Of a stretch of DNA of 64,000 bases, positions 53,831-62,015 are shown one piece after another (position 1 is the stretch's first letter; the number at the start of each line of letters is the position of its first letter). Under the pieces are notes generated by a model. The model had not been told where the DNA came from and did not search any database. It saw only the letters and a program-made list of their open reading frames with translations. The DNA is taken from positions 1,293,493 through 1,357,492 of the forward strand of contig NZ_BIFR01000001.1 of NCBI RefSeq assembly GCF_003967535.1. The letters run 5' to 3'. The translations under genes and the position numbers were made by a program. The stretch is from Tengunoibacter tsumagoiensis. Its GTDB lineage: Bacteria > Chloroflexota > Ktedonobacteria > Ktedonobacterales > Ktedonobacteraceae.

Positions 53831-54250
53831 ATGATGTTTAATGAGGCCAATCGGGACCGTATTCTTGTTTGTCGTGATTGTGGAAATGAGTTTACATTTA
53901 CTACTGGTGAGCAAGAGTTTTATGCCTCAAGAGGCTTAACGAATACTCCCGGTCGATGTCCGAGCTGTCGCTCTGCTCGGCGAGGTGGCCAATCTATGAA
54001 TCGTGCACCACGCGAACAACATGAGGCGGTCTGTGCCTCATGCGGGCGGCGCACAACGGTGCCTTTTGTCCCTCGTGAAGATCGTCCTGTCTATTGTAGT
54101 GATTGTTTTCAATCTCAGCGTTCATCGCGGCCTCGTCGAGACGACACGCGTAGCTATAGCAGTCATTCAGGTAGTGGCTATGGTAACAGCTATGGTAACG
54201 GCGGTGGGCGCCGAGGTGGCCGTGATTCTGGGCGCAGTGACCGCTGGTAA
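53831..54250 (+). CDS. Two-zinc-ribbon protein with RGG-type tail
   Basis: 139 residues. Ribbon 1 (about 14-48) is VCRDCGNEFTFTTGEQEFYASRGL...RCPSCR, the zinc-ribbon seen in many Chloroflexi and candidate-phyla proteins. Ribbon 2 (about 67-93) is VCASCGRRTTVPFVP...VYCSDCF. The last 40 residues are Ser/Gly/Arg-rich (GSGYGNSYGNGGGRRGGRDSGR), which in other proteins binds RNA. It is probably a nucleic-acid-binding factor. A terminator follows. GAGGGGAAATTTCGCCC lies before the ATG. Confidence 0.85.
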   Translation: MMFNEANRDRILVCRDCGNEFTFTTGEQEFYASRGLTNTPGRCPSCRSARRGGQSMNRAPREQHEAVCASCGRRTTVPFVPREDRPVYCSDCFQSQRSSRPRRDDTRSYSSHSGSGYGNSYGNGGGRRGGRDSGRSDRW

Positions 54251-54268
54251 GGGATTGCATTAAACAAG

Positions 54269-54306
54269 GCACCTATCGTGGCCGTCGTCATGGTAGGTGC
54301 TTTCTT
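54269..54306 (+). terminator. Terminator of the zinc-ribbon gene
   Basis: GCACCTA (54269-54275) pairs with TAGGTGC (54294-54300), with TTTCTT after it. Confidence 0.65.
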
Positions 54307-54496
54307 ACTGGTAATTATCTTTAAGAAGCAGGTGCCATGATGATGGACTTCGTTGGAGCCGCAATTGAGATGATGGTTGCCATTGGAGAGCACCCCTATT
54401 TTGTGTTGTGAGGGGGGGCATGGTTAGCAACTCTATGTTATACTGGAGTGGCGATTCGCGGCACTATTATCCTCAATATTGGAGGTTTTTCATTCG

Positions 54497-55744
54497 ATGA
54501 CACTCTCCGAAGAAGGCCAATGGCCACAGTACACGTATGTTCTGCCTGATATTTATACGAGATCTAAGGTGCGTATCCTCGGACTTGGCAATTATGCTCC
54601 CAAAGGCGTGATTACCAATGATTTCTTCGCTTATATTTCAACGCGTCTGGGGAGCCCTCGTAAGGCAGAGGATCTGGAGCGAGTAACTGGACTTGAGACG
54701 CGCCACGTACGCGCCAGTACGCTTGAGCTCTGTCGCCGGATGGCAGGTTCTGACGCCCCAGGTCTGATCGATGACCCAACTGCTCCTCGTGAGGAATCTC
54801 TGGTGGATATGGCTGTGATTGCTGCCCAGCGTGCTCTGGCCAGCGCAGGACGGGATGCCTCAGAGATTGATACGATTATTGGTGCCTCTTCTTCCGATAA
54901 TGATGGGTTTCCAACAGTGGCTGGTTGGGTTGGCCTGAGGCTTGGCTTAGAGCGGGTTCGTGCAACCATGTTAAAGGGAGCCTGTGCTTGCCAGACTGAA
55001 GGTTTCCAGGTCTGCGCAGAGATCCTTGCAGCAGGTTCTGCAAAATTGGTCTTACTGGTGATCACTGAAGGCCTACTTCCAAATATTTTAAATGTACTGG
55101 ACTGGAAGTCTAGCTCGCTCTTTGGCGAAGGGGCGGCTGCCTTTCTGCTTGAACGGGGTGAAGATGATTCTTTTGTGATCAATGGCTCAGATGCCCGTCA
55201 GGCGGCATCGCTGCTGTATCAGACCCCATTGCGTAAAGATAGTATTGAGATGGCCGAGGTTGACACTCAGATTCAGCGTCTCTACCAGGCAGGTCAGGGT
55301 GAGGCATTGAATAAGTTGCTCGCGCAGTACATGGTTGGGTATACCAAGATGAACGGTAAAGACGTGTACCGCGAGGCTCCCCGCGCAATGGCTGAAAGTA
55401 TCGATGCGCTGCTACGTCATTCTGGTCTTAGCTATGATAATATTGCGCATATTGTGCCCCATCAGGCAAATTCACGCATTACTCATCGGCTGGGCGATCT
55501 ATTGATACATGACTATGGCTGGCCAGAATCAACGATGGACAAGCTTGCCGATAATTTCCGCTATTATGGAAACCTCTCCAATGCGAGCGTTGCGACTGCC
55601 ATTGTCGAGCTCATTCGCCAGGATAAGCTAAAAGATGGTCAATGGCTGGCCCTGGCCGCTGTGGGTGGTGGCTTGAATTATGGCTGCTGGTTAGTGCGCT
55701 ATCATCAATTTAAGAACATCGAAGTAATACGTGACCAACAATAG
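54497..55744 (+). CDS. FabH-like 3-oxoacyl-ACP synthase III family protein
   Basis: 415 residues, longer than FabH (about 320). The thiolase-fold features are present: LGLGNYAPKGVITND near 28-42, MLKGACACQTEGF near 158-170 (catalytic Cys at C163 or C165), VPHQANSRI near 320 (His), and NLSNASVATAI (Asn). The residues around the Cys differ from the FabH A-C-A-G-F and from HMG-CoA synthase, so the substrate is probably not simple acetyl-CoA/malonyl-ACP. GGAGG lies about 11 bases before the ATG at 54497. It stands alone, with no ACP or ketoreductase nearby. Confidence 0.85.
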   Translation: MTLSEEGQWPQYTYVLPDIYTRSKVRILGLGNYAPKGVITNDFFAYISTRLGSPRKAEDLERVTGLETRHVRASTLELCRRMAGSDAPGLIDDPTAPREESLVDMAVIAAQRALASAGRDASEIDTIIGASSSDNDGFPTVAGWVGLRLGLERVRATMLKGACACQTEGFQVCAEILAAGSAKLVLLVITEGLLPNILNVLDWKSSSLFGEGAAAFLLERGEDDSFVINGSDARQAASLLYQTPLRKDSIEMAEVDTQIQRLYQAGQGEALNKLLAQYMVGYTKMNGKDVYREAPRAMAESIDALLRHSGLSYDNIAHIVPHQANSRITHRLGDLLIHDYGWPESTMDKLADNFRYYGNLSNASVATAIVELIRQDKLKDGQWLALAAVGGGLNYGCWLVRYHQFKNIEVIRDQQ

Positions 55745-55763
55745 AACATAGGCTGCTAGCAAT

Positions 55764-55820
55764 AGTAGCAGGCTACATCATCATTTCTGATAAAAAGAAA
55801 TGATGATGTAGCCTGCTACT
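55764..55820. terminator. 25-bp perfect stem-loop, bidirectional
   Basis: Arms 55764-55788 and 55796-55820 pair perfectly around a 7-nt loop. It lies between convergent genes. Confidence 0.85.
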
Positions 55821-55859
55821 GGCTATAGTTGAACAGCTTGTCTATGACCGAAGTAAAAC

Positions 55860-56744
55860 TTAATAGAGGCCACGCTCATAGGTATAGAAGATATCGCCAC
55901 TGGTCTCATATTCAGCGCCATCGAAAGCATCTCGAATCAGAATAGTATCAGGACCATAGATGCGGACGCGCTCGACCTGAAGCTCGTTCAGTCGGCGGCG
56001 TAGATCATAGGCAATGAGACTGATGGCCTCGATCGCCGTCCCATCGATATAGCCAACCGAGAGACGCTTCTCCTTATTTTCCTCTCGAATCTGAGCAATG
56101 GCGAGCCCATCCAGTCGATCCCAGCGGCGCAACAGATAGATCTGATGCTTCTCAAGATGTCTTTCGAGCATCTCGCCACTGATGGGAACTGCTTTAAAGC
56201 CTGCATAATATAATCCTCCCGTAATAGGGAGAATATTAGAGACATTGAGATAATCAATAATCTCATCGATATCTGCACTTGTTGCCAATTGTGTACGTTC
56301 ATTGGGCGCATGGCGAACATTAGTTGGAACTGGCCCGGCCAGATAATTGGAGAAGGCCCCGACTTTGCGCATATGGATAGCTTCAGATAACTTGATCGAA
56401 GCCACATTCTCATGATGAACAACCAGACGAGCATGACTGGCTCCTCGTCTCATTGCTTCTGTTAGAGCTGCATCATAGAGAGCTCGGGCTATGCCGCGTC
56501 TCCGATAGTCTGCATTCACACCCAGCCCTTGCAGCCAGCCATCAGTAGGGGTAAGCATTTCAATATGAAGAATGCCAACTGGCACGCCAGCAGCAGTTGC
56601 AGTAAAGAGTTGCCCATGAGGATTGGTAAACCACTCATCCCATACGTTTTCGATATAATCGCCCCACTCCCAGGTGTTGGCACAGAAGGCCAGGACCGCC
56701 TCCCGATCTTCAATCTGCGCCGTACGAATGTTGATGTCTGACAT
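55860..56744 (-). CDS. GNAT N-acetyltransferase, two-domain
   Basis: 294 residues. The first half (1-150) is a full GNAT domain: IRTAQIEDREAVLAFC start, QGLGVNADYRRRGIARAL as the acetyl-CoA loop (Q/R-x-x-G-x-G/A) near 71-88, and HARLVVHHENVASIKLSEAIHMRKVG near 103-128. The second half (150-294) is a partner domain seen in larger GNATs and may set substrate choice. It is single between stem-loops. The substrate is not predictable. Confidence 0.88.
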   Translation of the reverse strand: MSDINIRTAQIEDREAVLAFCANTWEWGDYIENVWDEWFTNPHGQLFTATAAGVPVGILHIEMLTPTDGWLQGLGVNADYRRRGIARALYDAALTEAMRRGASHARLVVHHENVASIKLSEAIHMRKVGAFSNYLAGPVPTNVRHAPNERTQLATSADIDEIIDYLNVSNILPITGGLYYAGFKAVPISGEMLERHLEKHQIYLLRRWDRLDGLAIAQIREENKEKRLSVGYIDGTAIEAISLIAYDLRRRLNELQVERVRIYGPDTILIRDAFDGAEYETSGDIFYTYERGLY

Positions 56745-56938
56745 AGTAATGATAAAACCTCCTCGATCTCTGACTCCACTATAGCGAGAAAGCTATCCAC
56801 TCGTCAATCATGTCGTTCGGATAGGGAGACCTCCATAGGATAAGAAACGATTTTTTACAGAAAGACGTATTGATAATATCCCTACGAAACACAACAAATG
56901 TTTGATGAAATTAGTATGAAATATTCGAGGTGATGGTT

Positions 56939-57772
56939 GTGAAGCAACAAGAACCCATCAAAAAGATGGAGGAACCTGTCAAAAAGGTTGAAGCGAATGT
57001 ACAGAATGTCGTTGAGCAGGCGCAGCAGGAAGTGGTACAGAGCCGCGAACCCTGGTATCGTGTCTCTCGACGTGGTCGTATATTAAGTATTGTATATCTG
57101 GTAGAGTTTGTTTTGTTTACTTTATTGGCAGTCTTTGTACGGATACACCCGATTATTCCTGTAGATATTCTTATTACCCAGGAATTTCAGGAGAGTCAGA
57201 TGCCCTGGCTTCATACCTTTATGGTCTGGGTAAGCTATCTGGGAAACGCTATCTATGTTTATGTTCCGCTTATTCTTCTCACAGCCCTTGTCTTCTGGTT
57301 TGTTCGCTTGCGACTTGAGGCTCTATTCATTGTCGGACTCTCCATTATTAGTTCATTGCTGAATGGTCTATTGAAGCTCATTGTTAATCGGCCTCGGCCA
57401 ACGGCAAATCTTGTTGAGATCTTTCAACATGCAACGGGGCAAAGTTTTCCCAGTGGGCATGTGATGAGCTATGTGTCATTCTTTGGATTACTCTTCTCGT
57501 TCGGGCTGATTCTTTTTAGGCGGAATCGCTGGTGGCACTATGCGTTGCTTGTTATTCCTGCACTTTTTGTGGTTCTCGTTGGGCCATCCCGTATCTATTT
57601 GGGAGATCATTGGGCTAGCGATGTGATTGGAGGATATCTCTTTGGAGGATTGTTATTAGGGTTGGCACTCTGGCTTTACTTACTTCTTAAAGAGCGTGGC
57701 ATTCTTACTCCCAGGATTCAGAAGCCTGGCGAACATCTCGTAGAACCTCATCCAGTTCATACAACGCACTAA
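56939..57772 (+). CDS. PAP2-family phosphatase (membrane)
   Basis: 277 residues from the GTG at 56939 (GAGG 8 bases before). The ATG 6 bases earlier is too close to that site. Residues 1-40 are charged and cytoplasmic. Six helices follow. The PAP2 motifs are complete: C1 KLIVNRPRPT (about 150-159), C2 PSGH (about 174-177), and C3 SRIYLGDHWASDVIGGY (about 223-239). Acting on the outer face, it may remove phosphate from phosphatidic acid or undecaprenyl pyrophosphate. The substrate cannot be fixed from sequence. Confidence 0.92.
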   Translation: MKQQEPIKKMEEPVKKVEANVQNVVEQAQQEVVQSREPWYRVSRRGRILSIVYLVEFVLFTLLAVFVRIHPIIPVDILITQEFQESQMPWLHTFMVWVSYLGNAIYVYVPLILLTALVFWFVRLRLEALFIVGLSIISSLLNGLLKLIVNRPRPTANLVEIFQHATGQSFPSGHVMSYVSFFGLLFSFGLILFRRNRWWHYALLVIPALFVVLVGPSRIYLGDHWASDVIGGYLFGGLLLGLALWLYLLLKERGILTPRIQKPGEHLVEPHPVHTTH

Positions 57773-57800
57773 TTATGCATAGATAAATTTCGATCAAAAC

Positions 57801-57839
57801 ACAATCACGCAGCTATGAATAGAAAAGCTGCGTGATTGT
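57801..57839. terminator. 14-bp perfect hairpin between convergent genes
   Basis: ACAATCACGCAGCT (57801-57814) pairs with 57826-57839 around 11 nt. Confidence 0.75.
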
Positions 57840-57860
57840 ATGATAGCGTCCCCAACCAAT

Positions 57861-58658
57861 TTATAATTTGGGCGTGGTATTGCGTGTGCGTCGCCGTGTG
57901 GTTGGGCGTTTGGGCGTAGAGGAGCTCTGGTCTGAGGATGAGAGTGGCTCATTTTCTGGTGTGGACACTCTGTCTGCACCTGGATTCTCGCTGGCCCCAT
58001 TGCCTTCGGCAGGTGCCAGGGATGTATGATCGGCTTCTGCGATTGCATCATCCTCGTGTGGAATGCTAGGAGCCTCTTCTGAGGGGATCTCCGCACCAGC
58101 TATCGTTGGCTGAAAGTCTGTATGAGAAGGGGTCCCGGTAAATGGTTCGTGTGGCAGCTCGTCTGTTCCCTCAGCGGGCGGGGGGGAGGCGAGATCAAAT
58201 TCTGATACGAGCTCTTCCTGAGTTGGACTGACTTCCTGGCTTACGTTCTCAGGGCTGGTCGAAGCGAGATCGGCGCCCTCATCGCTGGACCCTGGATAGT
58301 CCTCAGATATTTCAATCGAGATAAGTGTATCGGCACTGATAATATGCTCTACCTCTTCGTCATCACCAAAGGTTGGTTGTTCTGGATCTGGAGAGTATGC
58401 TGGTTGATTGGCGTCATTCTCTGTAGCTGAAACAGGATGGATCTTATGAAGCTTCTGTTCGAGCTGGTTTAGACGTTCTTGACCACTGAGCAGATCAGCC
58501 TGAGTACGAGCTAATCTCTTCTGAGCTTTTTTAACCTTTTTGCGGGTCTCTGCAATGCGGCTCTGTAATTTTGTTTCAATCCGTGTTAACTTTTTTTGTT
58601 TCTTTTTATCTACATTCTGTATAGATGCAGCGGCTTTATTCTGTTTTGTCTTAGCCAT
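57861..58658 (-). CDS. Coiled-coil protein with acidic low-complexity tail
   Basis: 265 residues. Residues about 22-75 are a strongly basic coiled coil (KKKQKKLTRIETKLQSRIAETRKKVKKAQKRLART...LEQKL). Residues 80-240 are acidic and rich in Glu, Ser, Pro and Ala, with no fold predicted. The last 25 are basic again (PKRPTTRRRTRNTTPKL). No family recognised. The charge pattern suggests binding to DNA or ribosomal RNA, but this is only inferred. The ATG at 58658 has AGAGGGGG 6-7 bases upstream. Confidence 0.72.
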   Translation of the reverse strand: MAKTKQNKAAASIQNVDKKKQKKLTRIETKLQSRIAETRKKVKKAQKRLARTQADLLSGQERLNQLEQKLHKIHPVSATENDANQPAYSPDPEQPTFGDDEEVEHIISADTLISIEISEDYPGSSDEGADLASTSPENVSQEVSPTQEELVSEFDLASPPPAEGTDELPHEPFTGTPSHTDFQPTIAGAEIPSEEAPSIPHEDDAIAEADHTSLAPAEGNGASENPGADRVSTPENEPLSSSDQSSSTPKRPTTRRRTRNTTPKL

Positions 58659-58903
58659 CAGGTACCCCCTCTGTTTCCCCATCTTTGCGGTCTACCCGTC
58701 AATGAGTGAAGAAAATATATACTAGTGACACGTCATAAGAAGAATGTGGGCCTCAACATATCTAATATGGTAGGTGAAATCGGTGTGATTATAGTGCTGA
58801 GATATATACGGAGTTGTTTTTACTATATCATAATTTAAGTGAGCTGTGTATAGGATAGGTGTAGTAGAGCGTAAGGCGCTGGTCAGGGATTGGGATTGGT
58901 TGC

Positions 58904-58948
58904 TTTTGACATCCTCCCCCGAATAAATGCAGGGGTTTTCCCGCGCCG
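58904..58948 (+). mobile_element. Solo left end of an IS200/IS605-type element
   Basis: TTTTGACATCCTCCCCC followed by a small hairpin (CCCC with GGGG, 58916-58935) and TTTTCCCGCGCC is the usual appearance of an IS200/IS605-type left end, where TnpA would cut next to the hairpin. No tnpA or tnpB follows, so this is a scar. The related right-end scar is at 37254-37608. The motif is recognised from memory. Confidence 0.55.
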
Positions 58949-59010
58949 GTTCTATAAGCAATATGATAGACTTTAGTAAAAAGTTTGCCGAGGAGCGATG
59001 GATTAGCATT

Positions 59011-59484
59011 ATGGAATTAAATGATACGACAGATTATCAATTATGTTTTGCCTGTGGTACAAAGAATCCGTATGGTTTGCAGATGGTCTTTCAGTTAGAA
59101 GCAGGGACTGTGGTCTCTGATTTTCGTCCGCGAGAGGAGCATCAGGGTTTTCCTGGGGTTGTTCATGGTGGAATTATTGCTACTGTGATGGATGAGGCCC
59201 TGAATCGCACCTCTATGTTGACTGAACGCCCAGCCTGGTCGATGACAGGGCGCTTAGAGGTTCGTTATCGACGTTACGTCCCCTATGGACCCTTATTGCG
59301 CGTCCGGGCTGTGCTGGGAAGCAGTCGAGGGCGCATGGTTACTGCAACGGGGAAATTGACTCTGGCCGAAGACGAGAGCGTCGTCTTTGCAGAGGCTTCT
59401 GGAACCTTTATGACGCTCTCTCAGGAGACCATAGATCAGGTCATGAAAGAATTTCCTGGCATGCGTGCAGCACTCGAGTCTTGA
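59011..59484 (+). CDS. PaaI-type hotdog thioesterase
   Basis: 157 residues. A single hotdog domain: CFACGTKNPYGLQM at about 12-25, GVVHGGIIATVMDEAL near 50-65 (active-site region HGG..A..MDEA), and LEVRYRRYVPYGPLLRVRA near 82-100. It likely hydrolyses short or aromatic acyl-CoA thioesters. The C-x-A-C-G-x-x-N-P-x-G-L motif is shared by a large conserved group. Start choice: the ATG at 59011 has a distant AGGAG (15 bases). The frame begins at 58927, inside the IS scar. Confidence 0.85.
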   Translation: MELNDTTDYQLCFACGTKNPYGLQMVFQLEAGTVVSDFRPREEHQGFPGVVHGGIIATVMDEALNRTSMLTERPAWSMTGRLEVRYRRYVPYGPLLRVRAVLGSSRGRMVTATGKLTLAEDESVVFAEASGTFMTLSQETIDQVMKEFPGMRAALES

Positions 59485-59502
59485 TCGGAGCTGAAGAGGA
59501 AA

Positions 59503-59590
59503 GGATCTTTGATGAAAGTGCTCATCAAAGATCCTCAATGAAAGGTACTCTAGCTGGTTGTTACAACCAGGTGAGGATATTCTCTCGAGA
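59503..59590 (-). pseudogene. Decayed copy of the GH74-like gene's 3' end plus its terminator
   Basis: The hairpin GGATCTTTGATGA/TCATCAAAGATCC (59503-59534) and the next 55 bp match 61970-62060 almost base for base. The match includes CTCTAGCTGGTTGTTACAAC and TATTCTCTCGAGA, the last codons of the gene at 62016. The copy is frame-broken and lacks the rest of the gene. It marks a duplication together with the two membrane-protein genes to its right. Confidence 0.7.
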
Positions 59591-59671
59591 ACTTGTTATT
59601 GATCGCGTTGTGATAGTCATCCCATGATGGGCAGGAGCTATCGCTGCTCATCATGACAGCAGGATCGATGA

Positions 59672-60553
59672 TTACGTCAAAGGAAAATTGAATATATAGA
59701 TAAAACCGCTTATTGCAATCAGTAATAGGAGCGTTGTAATGATCGCGGCAATGATATCTGTCCGTGTGGGACGGTTGCCTTGTCTGGCTCTGGTTGGGCG
59801 ATAGGGATCATAACAGACTGGGAACGAACTGTTGAGAGAGCGATGCCCGTATACTATAAATTCTCCTCGGATCGGGTTGTTCGAGATAGAGATCCCAGTA
59901 TACTCAATGATCGATATGTCATAATGACCGACTATGTCGCGACGGTTCTCGTGCCTGACCACACGCCCACGTGTCAACTGTCCACGCTCGTATAAGATTA
60001 TGAACTTGCGCATCCAGAGATACCAGACCAGCAACGTGATTATCTGAGCCAGCCCGTATACGATGAACGATGCCCAGAAGACCTTCCAGGCGCGCTCCTG
60101 CGAATAACCATGAAAGACAAGGAAGGCCTCCTGGGGATTGACTGGATTATACGAGCACGTTGTTGTCGTCCCAACAGGATACCGGTTCACGATAGCTTGT
60201 GCGTCAACCGCTTCATAAAAGGAAGCCTGGTCAGGCCCCTCATAGCCCGAACTAGCTATTTTAGAAGTTCCAGATGTAGAGATGGTATAGTGCAGGTCGG
60301 GAACATAGGTGATATAATCCAAGCCATTTTGATCAAAGTGCTTATTGCTCATCGTATATCCATCTGTGATGGTACAGGTCCCCCGAACAAAGCGACTATA
60401 ATAGTGAGCTCGATAAAAGCCGCGGCAGGACGGGATGAGTACTGCAATGAGCAAAATCAGCATTTCGGCCAGCGTCAGCAAAGGTCTGGCGCGAGGCCGT
60501 AGGGGCCAGCCTGTGTAAGCTTCTTCCGAACTATTCGTTTTATGAGAATACAT
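59672..60553 (-). CDS. Membrane protein, copy A of a tandem pair (DUF3592-like)
   Basis: 293 residues. Three or four hydrophobic segments: LAEMLILLIAVLIPSCRGF (about 28-46), WASFIVYGLAQIITLLVWYLWM (about 160-182), and IIAAIITTLLLLIAISGFIYIF near the end. Between them lies a large loop with RGTCTITDGYTMSNKHF and TTTTCSYNPVNPQEAFL, a DUF3592-type soluble part. About 75% identical by eye to copy B (60825-61706). The ATG at 60553 is in the same context as in copy B, so a frame extending to 60709 is rejected. Function unknown. Confidence 0.75.
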   Translation of the reverse strand: MYSHKTNSSEEAYTGWPLRPRARPLLTLAEMLILLIAVLIPSCRGFYRAHYYSRFVRGTCTITDGYTMSNKHFDQNGLDYITYVPDLHYTISTSGTSKIASSGYEGPDQASFYEAVDAQAIVNRYPVGTTTTCSYNPVNPQEAFLVFHGYSQERAWKVFWASFIVYGLAQIITLLVWYLWMRKFIILYERGQLTRGRVVRHENRRDIVGHYDISIIEYTGISISNNPIRGEFIVYGHRSLNSSFPVCYDPYRPTRARQGNRPTRTDIIAAIITTLLLLIAISGFIYIFNFPLT

Positions 60554-60824
60554 GCGCTTTACACCTTTCCGGGTTCTGGACTTGCAAACAGCCGCGTGGA
60601 CTGGAGATCGGCAGATATGCGCTGGCCAGTCGTTGGGCACCTTCTCGGCCCTCTGGTGCAAGAGGCCACAACCGTGCAGGGATGCCTGCCGTGACCTCCG
60701 GTTGAGCATGACGAATCAAAAAAAGCTTACGTATGGTTTAATTATACCTATTTTCCCTTTGCTGAAAAAAAAGACCTTGATTAAAGATGCTATAAAGAAA
60801 GAATCTATACAGCAGGATCGATGA

Positions 60825-61706
60825 TTACGTCAACAAAAATGTGAGCATACAGGAAAAACCGCTTATTGCAATCAGCAAGAGGAGCGTTGCAATGACCGCG
60901 CCAATGATCTCTGTCCGTGTGGGACGGTTGCCACATCTGGCTCGGGTTGGACGATAGGGATCATAGCAGACTGGGAACCGACTGTTGAGAGCGTTATGCC
61001 CGCTTATTGTCAGTTCTCCTCGGATCGGGCTGTTCGAGATAGAGATCCCAGTATACGCAATGATCGAGACGGTATAAGGACCGTTTTGGTTGCGACGGCT
61101 CTCGTTCCTGACCACACGCCCACGTGTCAACTTTCCGCGCTCGTGTAAGATCATGAACTTGCGCACCCAGAGATGCCAGACCAGCAACGTGATTAGCTGA
61201 GCCAGCCCGGATAAGATGAACGATCCCCAGAAGACGTTCCAGGCGCGTTCCTGCGAATAGCCTTGAAAGACGAGGAAGGCCTCCTGGGGATTGACAGGAT
61301 TATACGAGCACGTTGTTGTTGTACCAACAGCATACTGGTTCACAATAGCTTGTGCCTCATCCTCCTCGTGAAAGGAAACATGGTCAGGCCCATCATAGCC
61401 CGAACTAGCTATTTCAGAAGTTCCAGGTATCGAGACGGTATAGTGCAGGTAGGGAGCATAGGTCGTATAATCCAGGCCATTTTTAACAAAGTGCAGCTCG
61501 CTCTTTGTATATCCATCTGTGATGGTACAGGTCCCCTGAACAAAGCGGCTATAATAATTAGCTCGATAAAAGCCACCGCAGGATGGGATGAGTACTGCAA
61601 TGAGTAAAACCAGCATTTCGGCCAGCTTCAGCAAATGCCTGGTGCGAGGCTGCACGGGCCAGCCTGTGTAAACCTCTTCCGAACTATCCGTTTGATGAGA
61701 ATACAT
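60825..61706 (-). CDS. Membrane protein, copy B of a tandem pair (DUF3592-like)
   Basis: 293 residues, collinear with copy A. The same helices and loop are present (RGTCTI.DGYT.S, TTTTCSYNPVNPQEAFLVFQGYSQERAW). Differences are spread along the protein, mostly in the loop, so both copies remain under constraint. The flanking DNA is shared too: AGCAGGATCGATGATTACGT lies just beyond the stop of both. A cell-surface or membrane role is inferred only from topology. Confidence 0.75.
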   Translation of the reverse strand: MYSHQTDSSEEVYTGWPVQPRTRHLLKLAEMLVLLIAVLIPSCGGFYRANYYSRFVQGTCTITDGYTKSELHFVKNGLDYTTYAPYLHYTVSIPGTSEIASSGYDGPDHVSFHEEDEAQAIVNQYAVGTTTTCSYNPVNPQEAFLVFQGYSQERAWNVFWGSFILSGLAQLITLLVWHLWVRKFMILHERGKLTRGRVVRNESRRNQNGPYTVSIIAYTGISISNSPIRGELTISGHNALNSRFPVCYDPYRPTRARCGNRPTRTEIIGAVIATLLLLIAISGFSCMLTFLLT

Positions 61707-62015
61707 GCGCTTTACACCTTTCCAGCCCGCCCTTATCCTGGTCGCGCTGGATCAATCGATTATTTTTGTAACCACTACAATATTAAACGAAAGGTGTTGT
61801 ATTGTATCCAAAAACGAGCTAAGAGGTGATGTGTTGGTGGATGCTCATATGTATAACAGGTGGGGCTGGTGGCTCGGATGGTCGTGATGGTGCAATAGCC
61901 ACTCTTACCTGGGCAACTGCTTGTTGTGCTTCTTTGCCTGTCTAGTTTACCAGGTACTGGATAGGAAAAGGATCTTTGATGAAGTGCTCATCAAAGATCC
62001 TCAATGCGAGGTGCT
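61707..62015. other. Intergenic region with terminator of the GH74-like gene
   Basis: The 13-bp hairpin at 61970-62000, with a 5-nt loop, terminates the minus-strand GH74-like gene and is duplicated at 59503. No gene seen in the rest. Confidence 0.6.
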
